From: Pseudomonas sp. PDM04
GTDB taxonomy: Bacteria > Pseudomonadota > Gammaproteobacteria > Pseudomonadales > Pseudomonadaceae
Assembly (NCBI RefSeq): GCF_014851765.1
Contig: NZ_JACVAI010000002.1
Location: forward strand, 310,001 to 374,000
Direction: 5' to 3'
DNA: 64,000 nucleotides
The notes beneath the pieces are model-generated. The model made no database searches. It was not told the DNA's origin and saw only the letters and a list, made by a program, of their open reading frames with translations. The translations under genes and the position numbers were made by a program. This document shows positions 1 through 9,047 of this stretch, in pieces. Position 1 is the first letter of the stretch. Every line of letters begins with the position of its first letter.

Positions 1-1
1 T

Positions 2-3000
2 GCGGTGATCAGGGGCCTGCGCGACACCCTGGAGATCCTTGGCGAAACCCAGCGTGCCGCGGGCGTGGATGAAACCGCCTGCAATGACGTGCGAAAACGG
101 CTGGATGAGGCCCCGCCATCGTTAACCCGCGAGGCGCTGGCAGACCTGCTGCACGCGGCACGCATCAGCGTCGCGGACACTCCTGGCGGCCTCGATGAAG
201 AGAGCGTTTACTGGCGCGAGGTGTTCGACCACCAATGCATCGACTGGAGCGAAGAGTTGCAGCGCTATCGACTCCCTGCGCCCTTGCCCGGCACCCCGTC
301 GGCACCTGGCAGCTTGCGTCAACTGGCAGGCCTGAACCCGGCCGGCTGGGCAGCGGAGCATCACCCTCGACTCGAGCAGGTGCGCGCCGTCGCCGCCGCG
401 CGCCTGCTGACCCTGGAGCGCCTGGCCCTGTTGTCGACGTCGCTGGCACAGATGGATTTCTCGCTGCTGTACGACAATCAGCGGGACCTGTTCGTCATCG
501 GCTACAACGCCGAAGACCGCAGGCTCGACAGCGGTTACTACGACCTGCTGGCCTCCGAAGTGCGGCTGACCAATTACGTGGTCATCGCCCTGGGACAAAT
601 CCCCCAGCGTGCCTGGTTCACCCTGGGCAGGCTGTTGGGGGAAAACGCCGGGGTGCCGACGTTGCTGTCCTGGTCGGGCTCGATGTTCGAATACCTGATG
701 CCGATGCTGGTGATGCCCAACTACGACGGCAGCCTGCTGGACCAGACGTGCCGCGCCGCCGTGGCGGTACAGATCGAACACGGCAACCTGCTGGGCATTC
801 CCTGGGGCGTTTCAGAGTCGGGTTATTACACCCTCGACGCCCACTTCAACTATCAATACCGCGCTTTCGGAGTTCAGGCCCTGGGGCTCCAGCGCGGTCT
901 GAGCAATGACGTGGTCATCGCACCTTACGCCAGCGTCCTGGCGTTGATGGTCGACGCCGATGCCGCCTGCAAGAACCTGCAACGGCTCGCCCTGCAAGGT
1001 TGCGCGGGACGTTTCGGTCTGTATGAGGCGGTGGACTACACCGAGGCCCGACTGCCCCGCGGCCAGCCCCACGTCGTGGTCCGCTCCTTCATGGCGCACC
1101 ACCAGGGCATGAGCCTGCTGGCCTTGACCAGCCGCCTGCTCGATCAGCCCATGCAACGCCGCTTCGCCGCCGATCCGGCGCTGCAATCGGCCCTGCTGCT
1201 GTTGCAGGAACGGGTGCCGAAATCCGCCGCTCCGTACCTGCAGACCGCCCAGTCGCCCGCGCTCGGTGATGGCGGGCTGGGCCAGGACGCCGGGCTTCGG
1301 GTGTTCGCTGACCCAGGCCGCAAACGCCCTGCCGTGCAGTTGCTTTCCAATGGTCGCTACCACGTCATGCTGACCAGCGGTGGCGGTGGTTACAGCCGCC
1401 GCCACGACATGGCCGTCACCCGTTGGCAGGAAGACATTTCCCAGGACAACTGGGGGATGTTCTGCTATCTGCGCGATGTGCAGTCCAATACCGTCTGGTC
1501 GGCCGCGCATCAGCCAACGCTGCGCCAGCCCGAAAGCCATGAAGCGATCTTCAGCGACTCCCGGGCAGAGTTTCGCGCACGCAACCTGGATTTCGACACG
1601 CACATGGAGATTGTCGTCTCGCCTGAAGACGACATCGAACTGCGCCGCCTGCACGTCACCAACCGGGCGTCATCGGCCAAGACCCTGGAAATCACCACCT
1701 ATGCCGAAGTGGTGCTGACGTCCCCCGCCAGCGATGCCATGCACCCGGCGTTCAGTAAACTGTTCGTGCAAACCGAACTGCTGCCGGCACTCCAGGCCAT
1801 CGTGTGCAGCCGCCGTCCCAGGGCGAGCGACGAATCGACGCCGTGGATGTGCCATTTACTGGCGGCACACGGCGTGGACATCGACGCGATCTCGTACGAA
1901 ACCGATCGCGCCCGGTTCGTTGGCCGTGGACGCAACCTGGTATCACCCGCCGCCCTGGATGCCGACTGCCCGCACTTGTCTGGCAGTGCCGGCCCGGTAC
2001 TGGACCCGGTGGTCGCGATTCGCTGCAGGATTACCCTGCAACCCGGCCAGCAGGCGACCATCGACCTGGTCACCGGCGTCGCCGATAACCGTGACGACTG
2101 CGTCTACCTGATCAACAAATACCGCGACCGCCACCTCGCCGACCGGGTGTTCGACCTGTCCTGGACCCACAGCCAGGTGCTGCTGCGCCAGCTCAACATC
2201 TCGCTGGCCGACGCCCGCCTGTTCGAACAGATGGCGTCGTCGCTGCTGTATGCGAACGCCTCGATGCGCGCCGATAACACCGTACTGACCGCCAATCGGC
2301 GCAATCAGTCGGGCCTCTGGGGCCAGGCGATCTCCGGTGACCTGCCCATTGTCCTGCTGAAAATCCAGAGCCTGGACAACATCGCGATGGTGCGACAGCT
2401 GATTCAGGCTCATGCCTACTGGCGGCAAAAAGGCCTGGTGGTCGACCTGTTGATCTGGAACGAAGACCAGGCCGGTTACCGTCAACAACTGCAGGACGCG
2501 ATCATGGGGCTGATCACCTCCGGCAGTGAGGCCACGTTGCTGGATCGTCCGGGCGGCATCTTCGTGCGTGCGGTGCAACAGCTGTCGAACGAAGATCGCG
2601 TGCTGGTGCTCTCGGTGGCCAGGCTGGTCTTGAACGAAGGTTCCGGCAGCCTGGCCGAACAGATTCATCGTCGCAAAGTGTCACCGGTCCATGCCCCATT
2701 CGTGGCAACACGGCACTACCAGGCAAGGCCGACCCTGTCCGTGCCCAAGCCTTCGGCGCTGCTGCTGGGCAACGCGTATGGCGGCTTCAGTGCCGATGGC
2801 AGCGAATACATCATTAGCGGCCTGGCGGCCAATCCGACACCGGCGCCCTGGGTCAATGTGATTGCCAACGCTCAATTCGGCACGGTCATCTCGGAAACCG
2901 GCAGCGCCTACACCTGGGCCGAAAACGCCCATGAGTTTCGCCTGACGCCCTGGCACAACGACCCGGTCACCGATCGCGGCGGCGAAGCCATTTACCTGCG

Positions 3001-5197
3001 GGATGAAGAGACCGGGCACTTCTGGTCTGCCGCCCCACAACCCTGCCCCGGAACAGGCCCCTACCAGACCCGTCACGGTTTCGGTTACAGCGTGTTCGAA
3101 CATGAAGAAGACGGAATTGTCAGCGAACTGTGGATCTATGTCGCACTGGATGCACCGATCAAATTCATGCGCCTGTTGCTGAGCAACCGCTCGGGGCGCA
3201 GCCGAACGCTGTCGGTCACCGGTTATGTGGAATGGGTGCTGGGCGATCTGCGCAGCAAGTCGGCGATGCATGTGGTCACGCAATCGGATCCGGCCACCGG
3301 CGCCCTCTTCGCCCGCAACGCCTACTCGGTGGAATTTTCCGAGCGGGTGGCGTTCTTCGATACCGATACGGTCGATCACGGGGTCAGCGGTGACCGTACG
3401 GAATTCGTGGGTCGCGGCGGCACCCTGGCCGCGCCGGAAGCGATGCGGCACGCCGGGTTGTCCGGGCGCCTGGGGGGCGGCCTGGACCCTTGTGCCGCCC
3501 TGCAAGTGGCGGTCGATCTCGCCGATGGCGATAGCAAGGAAGTCATCCTGCGCCTGGGCGCGGCCGCCTCGAGCGACGCCGCCAGCCAGCAGGTGCAGCG
3601 CCATCGGGGCAGCCTGGTTGCCGCCGAGCAGTTGCACAAGGTGCGGGAGCACTGGCGCTCGTTGCTCGGGGCGATCCATATCGAAACCGCCGCGCCCGAG
3701 GTGGATGTCATGGTCAACGGCTGGCTGATGTATCAGGTCATTGCCTGCCGGTTCCAGGCCCGCAGCGGCTACTACCAGTCCGGTGGTGCCATCGGCTTCC
3801 GCGATCAGCTACAGGACAGCATGGCCATGATCCACGCCGATCCGGCGACCGTGCGCGCGCATCTGCTGCTGTGCGCCGCTCATCAGTATCTGGAGGGAGA
3901 CGTGCAGCACTGGTGGCACCCGCCGATGAATCGAGGGGTTCGCACCGCCTGCTCCGATGACTTCCTGTGGCTGGTGGCCGCCACCAACCGCTATGTCGAA
4001 ATGACCGCAGACGCGGCGGTGCTCGACGTGCCTGTCGGGTATCTGGAAGGACGCCCATTGACGGGTGGCGAAGAATCCTACTATGACCTGCCGGTGGTTT
4101 CGCCCCAGCAGGAGTCGCTGTACCGGCACTGCGTACGTGCCATCGAGCACAGCCTGCAGCGCGGTCGCCACGGTTTGCCGCTGATGGGCTCCGGCGATTG
4201 GAACGACGGCATGAATCGCGTCGGCCATCTGGGTGAAGGTGAAAGCGTGTGGCTGGGTTTCTTCGGCTATCAGGTGTTGACGCAATTTGCGCTGACCGCT
4301 CGCCTGCACGGCGATCACGCCTTCGCCAGGCGCTGCAGCGACAGCGCAGAGGCACTGCAACGCAACCTTGAACAGAGTGCCTGGGACGGCGCCTGGTATC
4401 GTCGTGCCTGGTTCGACGACGGTCAGTTGCTCGGTTCGGCGAGCAACGCGGAGTGTCGTATCGACTCGATTGCCCAGAGCTGGTCGGTGCTTTCCGGAGC
4501 CGGCTCCATTGTCCGCCAGGCCAAGGCCATGCAGGCACTGGATGAGCATCTGATCAAGCGAGACATCCGCGCCGTGCTGCTGCTTGACCCACCGTTCGAC
4601 AAGGGCGCTCTGGACCCGGGCTACATCAAGGGCTATGTGCCAGGCGTGCGCGAGAATGGCGGCCAGTACACCCATGCTGCCGTTTGGGCGGGCATGGCGT
4701 TCGCGCAATTGGGCGATGCCGCCAAGGCGTGGGAGGTGCTGAACCTGATCAACCCGGCCGCCCTTGCCAACGTTGCGCGAATAGACACCTACAAGGTCGA
4801 ACCCTATGTCATGGCCGCCGATGTCTACGGCGCGCCTCCGCATGCCGGGCGCGGTGGCTGGACCTGGTACACCGGTTCGGCGGGGTGGATGTACCGGCTG
4901 ATAGTGGAGTCACTGCTGGGTGTCCAACGCAGCGGTCGCACGCTGAGCCTCGAACCGTTGATACCCGTCGACTGGCCGGGTTTCAAACTGCATTACCGCT
5001 TCGGCAGCACGCTTTACCACTTCGATGTGCATCAGGGCAGTTCGCCGCTCACCTCGATGACCCTCGACGGCCAGCCGTTGAGCGGCACGGCGCTGACGCT
5101 CGAAGACGACGGACTGGAGCGCTGGGTTCGGGTGGACTGCCGCGCCCGGTCGCCCAGGCCTCAAGCGCTGGAGTATGCGCAGGCCGTCGATGAGTAG
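2..5197 (+). CDS. ndvB: Cyclic beta-1,2-glucan synthase (NdvB/ChvB type), C-terminal part
   Basis: The frame is open to the left window edge, so this is the 3' part of a larger gene; about 1730 residues are visible and the family usually exceeds 2700. A glycoamylase-like domain lies near residues 130-430. It is followed by two GH94/glycosyltransferase-36-type beta-sandwich regions (about 440-700 and 930-1190) and the GH94 (alpha/alpha)6 catalytic domain (about 1230-1690). The GH94 signature GSGDWNDG is at about 1396-1403, with Asp1401 the expected acid residue. Family members polymerise UDP-glucose into periplasmic cyclic glucan and trim its length with the phosphorylase domain. The N-terminal GT84 synthase domain would lie outside the window. 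The family assignment is firm; the exact glucan linkage is inferred. Confidence 0.88.
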   Translation, partial: AVIRGLRDTLEILGETQRAAGVDETACNDVRKRLDEAPPSLTREALADLLHAARISVADTPGGLDEESVYWREVFDHQCIDWSEELQRYRLPAPLPGTPSAPGSLRQLAGLNPAGWAAEHHPRLEQVRAVAAARLLTLERLALLSTSLAQMDFSLLYDNQRDLFVIGYNAEDRRLDSGYYDLLASEVRLTNYVVIALGQIPQRAWFTLGRLLGENAGVPTLLSWSGSMFEYLMPMLVMPNYDGSLLDQTCRAAVAVQIEHGNLLGIPWGVSESGYYTLDAHFNYQYRAFGVQALGLQRGLSNDVVIAPYASVLALMVDADAACKNLQRLALQGCAGRFGLYEAVDYTEARLPRGQPHVVVRSFMAHHQGMSLLALTSRLLDQPMQRRFAADPALQSALLLLQERVPKSAAPYLQTAQSPALGDGGLGQDAGLRVFADPGRKRPAVQLLSNGRYHVMLTSGGGGYSRRHDMAVTRWQEDISQDNWGMFCYLRDVQSNTVWSAAHQPTLRQPESHEAIFSDSRAEFRARNLDFDTHMEIVVSPEDDIELRRLHVTNRASSAKTLEITTYAEVVLTSPASDAMHPAFSKLFVQTELLPALQAIVCSRRPRASDESTPWMCHLLAAHGVDIDAISYETDRARFVGRGRNLVSPAALDADCPHLSGSAGPVLDPVVAIRCRITLQPGQQATIDLVTGVADNRDDCVYLINKYRDRHLADRVFDLSWTHSQVLLRQLNISLADARLFEQMASSLLYANASMRADNTVLTANRRNQSGLWGQAISGDLPIVLLKIQSLDNIAMVRQLIQAHAYWRQKGLVVDLLIWNEDQAGYRQQLQDAIMGLITSGSEATLLDRPGGIFVRAVQQLSNEDRVLVLSVARLVLNEGSGSLAEQIHRRKVSPVHAPFVATRHYQARPTLSVPKPSALLLGNAYGGFSADGSEYIISGLAANPTPAPWVNVIANAQFGTVISETGSAYTWAENAHEFRLTPWHNDPVTDRGGEAIYLRDEETGHFWSAAPQPCPGTGPYQTRHGFGYSVFEHEEDGIVSELWIYVALDAPIKFMRLLLSNRSGRSRTLSVTGYVEWVLGDLRSKSAMHVVTQSDPATGALFARNAYSVEFSERVAFFDTDTVDHGVSGDRTEFVGRGGTLAAPEAMRHAGLSGRLGGGLDPCAALQVAVDLADGDSKEVILRLGAAASSDAASQQVQRHRGSLVAAEQLHKVREHWRSLLGAIHIETAAPEVDVMVNGWLMYQVIACRFQARSGYYQSGGAIGFRDQLQDSMAMIHADPATVRAHLLLCAAHQYLEGDVQHWWHPPMNRGVRTACSDDFLWLVAATNRYVEMTADAAVLDVPVGYLEGRPLTGGEESYYDLPVVSPQQESLYRHCVRAIEHSLQRGRHGLPLMGSGDWNDGMNRVGHLGEGESVWLGFFGYQVLTQFALTARLHGDHAFARRCSDSAEALQRNLEQSAWDGAWYRRAWFDDGQLLGSASNAECRIDSIAQSWSVLSGAGSIVRQAKAMQALDEHLIKRDIRAVLLLDPPFDKGALDPGYIKGYVPGVRENGGQYTHAAVWAGMAFAQLGDAAKAWEVLNLINPAALANVARIDTYKVEPYVMAADVYGAPPHAGRGGWTWYTGSAGWMYRLIVESLLGVQRSGRTLSLEPLIPVDWPGFKLHYRFGSTLYHFDVHQGSSPLTSMTLDGQPLSGTALTLEDDGLERWVRVDCRARSPRPQALEYAQAVDE

Positions 5198-5272
5198 GCA
5201 TTGATCACCGCCCGTGGCGTGCATGGGTGTACCCTGAGCCGGTACCCCCCCTTCCGCCACGGTGCCCCACCC

Positions 5273-5998
5273 ATGTCCGCTTCACACCAGCCAAGCCACA
5301 ATTACCTGCTCGCGGCGCTGCCCGCCGACGATCTCCAGCGCCTGGTCCCGCACCTGGAGCAGGTCAGCCTGGGACTGGGCGATGTGCTGTATGAACCGGG
5401 GGATACCCTGCGGCATGTTTACTTCCCCACCGATGCCATCGTTTCGCTGCTGCACGTCACGGAAAACGGCTCGTCGGCGGAAATCGCCGTGGTCGGGAAC
5501 GAAGGTTTGATCGGCATCGCCCTGTTCATGGGGGGCGAAAGCACCTCCAGCCGGGCGGTGGTACAGAGCGCCGGCGTCGCATTCCGCCTGCCGGGGCAAA
5601 AACTCAAGAAAGAGTTCAACCGCCACGGCGATCTGCTCCTGCTGATGCTGCGCTACACCCAGGCCCTGATCACCCAGATGTCGCAGACCGCCCTGTGCAA
5701 CCGCCATCACTCGATCGATCAGCAATTGTGCCGCTGGCTGCTGCTGTCGCTGGATCGCTTGCCTGGCAATCGCCTGAACATGACCCAGGAACTGATCGCC
5801 AACATGCTCGGCGTACGCCGCGAAGGCGTCACCGAAGCGGCCGGCAAACTGCAGCGCCAGGGCGTCATCGAATACAGCCGTGGGCAGATCACGGTGCTGG
5901 ACCGGACCCGCCTGGAACGGCTTAGTTGCGAGTGCTACCTGGTGGTCAAGACCGAGACCGACCGACTGCTGCAGCACAGCCGCCGTCACGACGATTGA
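5273..5998 (+). CDS. Crp/Fnr family transcriptional regulator
   Basis: This 241-residue protein has an N-terminal cyclic-nucleotide-binding-like beta-roll (about 20-130, including LGDVLYEPGD and an EIAVVGNEGLIG segment) and a C-terminal Crp-type winged helix (about 150-215, MTQELIANMLGVRREGVT). The N-terminal cysteine cluster of Fnr is absent, so an iron-sulfur oxygen sensor is unlikely. The ATG at 5273 is preferred over an upstream TTG at 5201 because the family fold begins right after it. It lies 75 bases after the glucan synthase on the same strand and converges with the SDR gene. The effector is unknown. Confidence 0.85.
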   Translation: MSASHQPSHNYLLAALPADDLQRLVPHLEQVSLGLGDVLYEPGDTLRHVYFPTDAIVSLLHVTENGSSAEIAVVGNEGLIGIALFMGGESTSSRAVVQSAGVAFRLPGQKLKKEFNRHGDLLLLMLRYTQALITQMSQTALCNRHHSIDQQLCRWLLLSLDRLPGNRLNMTQELIANMLGVRREGVTEAAGKLQRQGVIEYSRGQITVLDRTRLERLSCECYLVVKTETDRLLQHSRRHDD

Positions 5999-6023
5999 AA
6001 CCGCACGGCCACTCGACGCCGGG

Positions 6024-6764
6024 TCAGAACGCCTGGTGAGTCGGCCGCAGCACGATTTCGTTCACGTCCACGTCGTCGGGCTGCTCGATTGCGAAGGCGA
6101 TGGCGCGCGCCACCGAGGCGGCCGGGATCGCCTTTTTGTAGAAGTCGAGCACGGTGTCCCTGGCCGTCCCGGAGGTGCTGTGCTTGAGGTCGCTGTCCAC
6201 CGCACCGGGCGCGATGGAGGTTACGCGGACCTTGTCGCCCACTTCCTGGCGCAGGCCTTCGGAAATGGCGCTGACGGCGAACTTGGTCCCCGAGTACACC
6301 GTGCCGCCGGGGGCAAAGACTTTCACCCCGGCCACCGAACTCAGGTTGATGATGTGCCCGCTGTCCTGCGCGAGGAACCGGGGCAGCGCCGCCGCAATGC
6401 CGTACAGCGTGCCCTTGAGGTTGACGTCGATCATCGCGTCCCACTCATCGGTGTTGACCTCCGACATGGGTCGAATCGGCATCAACCCGGCGTTGTTGAT
6501 CAGCACGTCGAGCCTGCCGAAATCCGTCACCACGGCAGCGACCACGGCCTCGACCTGGCGTTTGTCGGTGACGTCGAGGCTGTAGGCCTTGGCGTCACCC
6601 CCCTGGGCAGCGATCTCGGCCACCACCGCCTCCAGTTTGTCGGCCCGACGCGCGGCCACCGCGACTTTGGCGCCGCGTGCCGCCAGCAGCCGGGCCACTT
6701 CGGCACCGATACCGGTACTGCCGCCGGTGATCAAAACGACTTTGCCTTCGATACCTTTACTCAT
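6024..6764 (-). CDS. SDR family NAD(P)-dependent oxidoreductase
   Basis: A classical short-chain dehydrogenase of 246 residues. It has the Rossmann glycine motif GGSTGIG near residue 15, the NNAG motif near 90, and the catalytic YSGTK near 155. Its ATG overlaps the stop of the Old Yellow Enzyme gene by four bases (ATGA, 6761-6764), so it is translationally coupled as the last gene of an operon with the OYE and DJ-1 genes. The A-R-R after the second strand of the fold suggests NADPH preference. The substrate is unknown; context suggests reactive carbonyls or quinones. Confidence 0.88.
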   Translation of the reverse strand: MSKGIEGKVVLITGGSTGIGAEVARLLAARGAKVAVAARRADKLEAVVAEIAAQGGDAKAYSLDVTDKRQVEAVVAAVVTDFGRLDVLINNAGLMPIRPMSEVNTDEWDAMIDVNLKGTLYGIAAALPRFLAQDSGHIINLSSVAGVKVFAPGGTVYSGTKFAVSAISEGLRQEVGDKVRVTSIAPGAVDSDLKHSTSGTARDTVLDFYKKAIPAASVARAIAFAIEQPDDVDVNEIVLRPTHQAF

Positions 6765-7906
6765 GACAACACCTCACATCTGGAAGGGGAATATTTCGGG
6801 TAATCCGTGAACCCTTGCTCATCGCCGCCATACAGGCCGGTGGCGTTCAGGGCATTCAGCGGCCAGCCATTGGCGATGCGCCGGGGCAAATCGGGGTTGG
6901 CGATAAAGGGCCGCCCGAATGCAACCAGATCAGCCAGGCCCGCCTCGACCAGGCGCGCCGCGCGGTCCGCGGTGTACAAGCCGGCGTAGATGATCCGGCC
7001 GCTGAAGGTGCTTCTCACCTCGCGCCGAAATGTCTCGGGCAGGTCCGGCGCATTCGCCCAGTCGGCTTCGGCAATCGACAGGTAACCGATGCCTGCCTGC
7101 TCAAGCACCTTGATGGCTTCGATGTAGGTCTGGTGCGGGTCCTCCTCGACGAAGCCGATGTACACGCGGTCTTCATCGGTGCTGGTGAACAGCGGCGCGA
7201 AGCGCACCCCGACGCGTTCAGGCCCGACCACCGCGCCGACCGCCTGCACCACTTCGCGCAGGAAACGCAGGCGGTTGTGCAGCGAGCCACCGTACTCATC
7301 GGTGCGCTGGTTGGCGTGGGCCGAGATGAACTGGTTGACCAGGTAACCATTGGCCGAGTGGATCTCGACGCCATCGAAGCCGGCGCTCAAGGCATTGCGC
7401 GCGGCCTGGGCGTAGAGTTCCACCAGCGCCTCGATCTCGGCGACGCTCAGCGCCCGCGGCAGGGAAGGCTCGACCAGGGTGCCCGTGCCCGGGCCGGTTT
7501 CGATAAAGGCCTTGGCCTTTTGCGCCTGGATCGCCGACGGCGCGATGGGCGCGGCGTTGTCCGGTTGCAGCGCATTGTGGGACACCCGGCCGACGTGCCA
7601 GAGCTGGGCAAAGATCACCCCGCCTTCTGCGTGCACGGCATCGGTCACCGTGCGCCAGCCCTCGATCTGCTCCTGGCTGTAGATGCCTGGCGTCCAGGCG
7701 TAACCCTTGCCACGGGGTTCGATCTGGGTGCCCTCGCTGATGATCAGGCCGGCACTGGCGCGTTGCTGGTAATACCGGGCCATGAGGGGCGTTGGGATGT
7801 CACCGGGCTGAGCGCTGCGTTGGCGCGTGAGCGGCGGCATGACGATACGATTCTTCAGCGTGATGGCGCCCAACGATGTGGGCTCGAACAGCGAGCGATG
7901 TTGCAT
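6761..7906 (-). CDS. Alkene reductase, Old Yellow Enzyme family (NemA/XenB-like)
   Basis: An FMN-dependent ene-reductase of 381 residues that reduces activated C=C bonds and often nitro compounds. Family marks are the LKNRIVMPPLTRQR start, QLWHVGRVS near residue 105, the substrate-binding His/Asn pair in HSANGYLVNQF near 185, and the following QRTDEYGGSLHNR. The start ATG at 7906 is clear. It lies 97 bases after the DJ-1 gene and overlaps the SDR by ATGA. With the NemR-like repressor nearby this matches the electrophile-response gene set known for nemRA in enterobacteria. The regulatory link is inferred from shared operators. Confidence 0.92.
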   Translation of the reverse strand: MQHRSLFEPTSLGAITLKNRIVMPPLTRQRSAQPGDIPTPLMARYYQQRASAGLIISEGTQIEPRGKGYAWTPGIYSQEQIEGWRTVTDAVHAEGGVIFAQLWHVGRVSHNALQPDNAAPIAPSAIQAQKAKAFIETGPGTGTLVEPSLPRALSVAEIEALVELYAQAARNALSAGFDGVEIHSANGYLVNQFISAHANQRTDEYGGSLHNRLRFLREVVQAVGAVVGPERVGVRFAPLFTSTDEDRVYIGFVEEDPHQTYIEAIKVLEQAGIGYLSIAEADWANAPDLPETFRREVRSTFSGRIIYAGLYTADRAARLVEAGLADLVAFGRPFIANPDLPRRIANGWPLNALNATGLYGGDEQGFTDYPKYSPSRCEVLS

Positions 7907-8003
7907 GATTGATTCCTTGTTGCGTCAGTCTGTCGGGTCGGCTTGCAAACCGCCGGGGTGGAGGCAGCGGCAGACGCCGGAGCGTTTGCCGCCAATGGCA
8001 GGC

Positions 8004-8687
8004 TCAGGCGTCGTTCAGCACGTCTATCAGGACCTTCGCCGCTTCGCTGGACGAACCCGGGTTCTGGCCAGTGATCAGCAGGCCGTCGCGAACCACGTAG
8101 GACGCCCAGTCCGGACCTTTGGAATACAGGCCGCCGTTGGCCTTGAGCATGTCCTCGACCAGGAACGGCACCACGTTGGTCAGGCCGACCGCCTCTTCTT
8201 CGGAGTTGGTGAAACCGGCCACTTTCTTGCCCTGGACCAGTGGGGTGCCGTCAGGTTTTTTCACGTGGCGCAACACGCCCGGCGCATGGCACACCAGGGC
8301 GGCGGGCTTGCCGGCGGCCAGGAACGATTCGATCAAGCGGATCGAAACCGGGTCTTCTGCCAGATCCCACAGCGGACCGTGGCCACCTGGGTAGAAGACG
8401 GCATCGAAATCGGCAGGCGAGACGCTGTCCAGGCGCACGGTGCTGGCAAGCAACGCGGTGGCGACGGCGTCGGCTTCGAAACGGCGGGTCAGGTCAGTCT
8501 GGAAGGACGGCTCGTTGCTCTTGGGATCGAGCGGTGGCTGACCACCGGCGGGCGAAGCCAGGACGATCTCGGCCTTGGCGTCCAGGAAGGCGTAGTAAGG
8601 CGCCGCCAGTTCTTCAAGCCAGAAACCGGTTTTGCGGCCAGTGCTGCCCAGGGTGTCGTGGGAGGTCAGTACCATAAGAATTTTCAT
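8004..8687 (-). CDS. DJ-1/PfpI family protein, Hsp31/glyoxalase III-like
   Basis: A 227-residue single-domain protein of the type 1 glutamine amidotransferase-like fold. The nucleophile elbow is LVCHAPGVL with Cys near residue 132, and the family YPGGHGP segment precedes it. Hsp31-type relatives convert methylglyoxal to lactate or act as deglycases/chaperones. It is the first gene of the DJ-1/OYE/SDR set; a TAGAC-N5-GTCTA operator lies 42 bases before the ATG at 8687. A role in reactive carbonyl defence is inferred from family and context. No signal peptide is present, so it is cytoplasmic. Confidence 0.87.
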   Translation of the reverse strand: MKILMVLTSHDTLGSTGRKTGFWLEELAAPYYAFLDAKAEIVLASPAGGQPPLDPKSNEPSFQTDLTRRFEADAVATALLASTVRLDSVSPADFDAVFYPGGHGPLWDLAEDPVSIRLIESFLAAGKPAALVCHAPGVLRHVKKPDGTPLVQGKKVAGFTNSEEEAVGLTNVVPFLVEDMLKANGGLYSKGPDWASYVVRDGLLITGQNPGSSSEAAKVLIDVLNDA

Positions 8688-8728
8688 GTTGATGTTCCTG
8701 ATTCGGATTGGGTGTGGAATGAGAAAAT

Positions 8729-8743
8729 TAGACCAGTCGTCTA
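8729..8743. promoter_or_regulatory. Operator 1 (TAGAC-N5-GTCTA) before the DJ-1 gene
   Basis: A perfect inverted repeat TAGAC-CAGTC-GTCTA. It sits in a 19-base segment, ATTAGACCAGTCGTCTAGT, that recurs exactly at 8862-8880. It lies 42 bases upstream of the DJ-1 start, where repressor binding would block transcription. The likely ligand is the TetR protein encoded at 9048-9659, which carries the same dyad before its own gene. Confidence 0.8.
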
Positions 8744-8812
8744 GTTAGTAGGCAAATAAAAAGAGGCGTTCGCTGCCTCGATGATCAGGTCCGCCCTGTG
8801 CGATGTGTTCAT
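8741..8812 (-). CDS. Possible 23-residue leader peptide or TetR-like remnant
   Basis: A short frame between the two identical operators reads M-N-T-S-H-R-A-D-L-I-I-E-A-A then a short tail. It has a GGGG Shine-Dalgarno at 8820-8823, seven bases before its ATG, and its TAG stop lies inside operator 1. The RxxLIxxAAxxxF pattern resembles helix 1 of TetR proteins, so it could be the stub of a deleted repressor gene; it could equally be a leader peptide, or chance. A terminator-like hairpin lies inside the frame. Low certainty. Confidence 0.25.
   Translation of the reverse strand: MNTSHRADLIIEAANASFYLPTN
8754..8779 (-). terminator. Intrinsic terminator-like hairpin upstream of the DJ-1 operator
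   Basis: Read leftward, GAGGC-N7-GCCTC (8779 to 8763) is followed by TTTTTATTT. The stem is only five pairs, but the T tract is good. It would end transcripts entering from tetR or from a promoter at the second operator before they reach the DJ-1 promoter. Confidence 0.5.
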
Positions 8813-8863
8813 CGTTTAACCCCGCTGCGATGCCTTCAATGTGTGAGTACCTTAATACTCGAT

Positions 8864-8878
8864 TAGACCAGTCGTCTA
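8864..8878. promoter_or_regulatory. Operator 2 (TAGAC-N5-GTCTA), duplicate copy
   Basis: The same perfect dyad TAGAC-CAGTC-GTCTA with identical flanks, 135 bases from operator 1 and 186 bases before the DJ-1 start. Reading leftward, TAGACG in the dyad and TATTAA 15 bases on make a plausible -35/-10 pair. Bases 8879-9017 next to it hold no gene I can support. Confidence 0.72.
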
Positions 8879-9017
8879 GTAAATTTTTGAGATTTCTTCC
8901 ACGTTCGTTGTTTCGACGGTTCAGGGAGAAGGCGCAGGTCGTCATCGGCCGGTGCAAGACGGGCGTTCAAGCGCTATTTGATTGGCCACTGAGGGCCCGA
9001 GAGGGTAACCACGAGGG

Positions 9018-9036
9018 GGGCGGCTCTACACCGCCC
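9018..9036 (-). terminator. GC-rich hairpin just after tetR
   Basis: GGGCGG-N7-CCGCCC lies about 12 bases beyond the tetR stop on the minus strand. There is no T tract, so it may be a pause or transcript-stabilising hairpin instead of a true terminator. Confidence 0.35.
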
Positions 9037-9047
9037 TGCCCCATGGC

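Noticed and set aside
8745-8957. A 70-codon minus-strand frame through the duplicated operators
   Set aside because: It has no Shine-Dalgarno or family similarity and runs through operator 2 and a terminator-like hairpin; the shorter frame at 8741-8812 is better supported.
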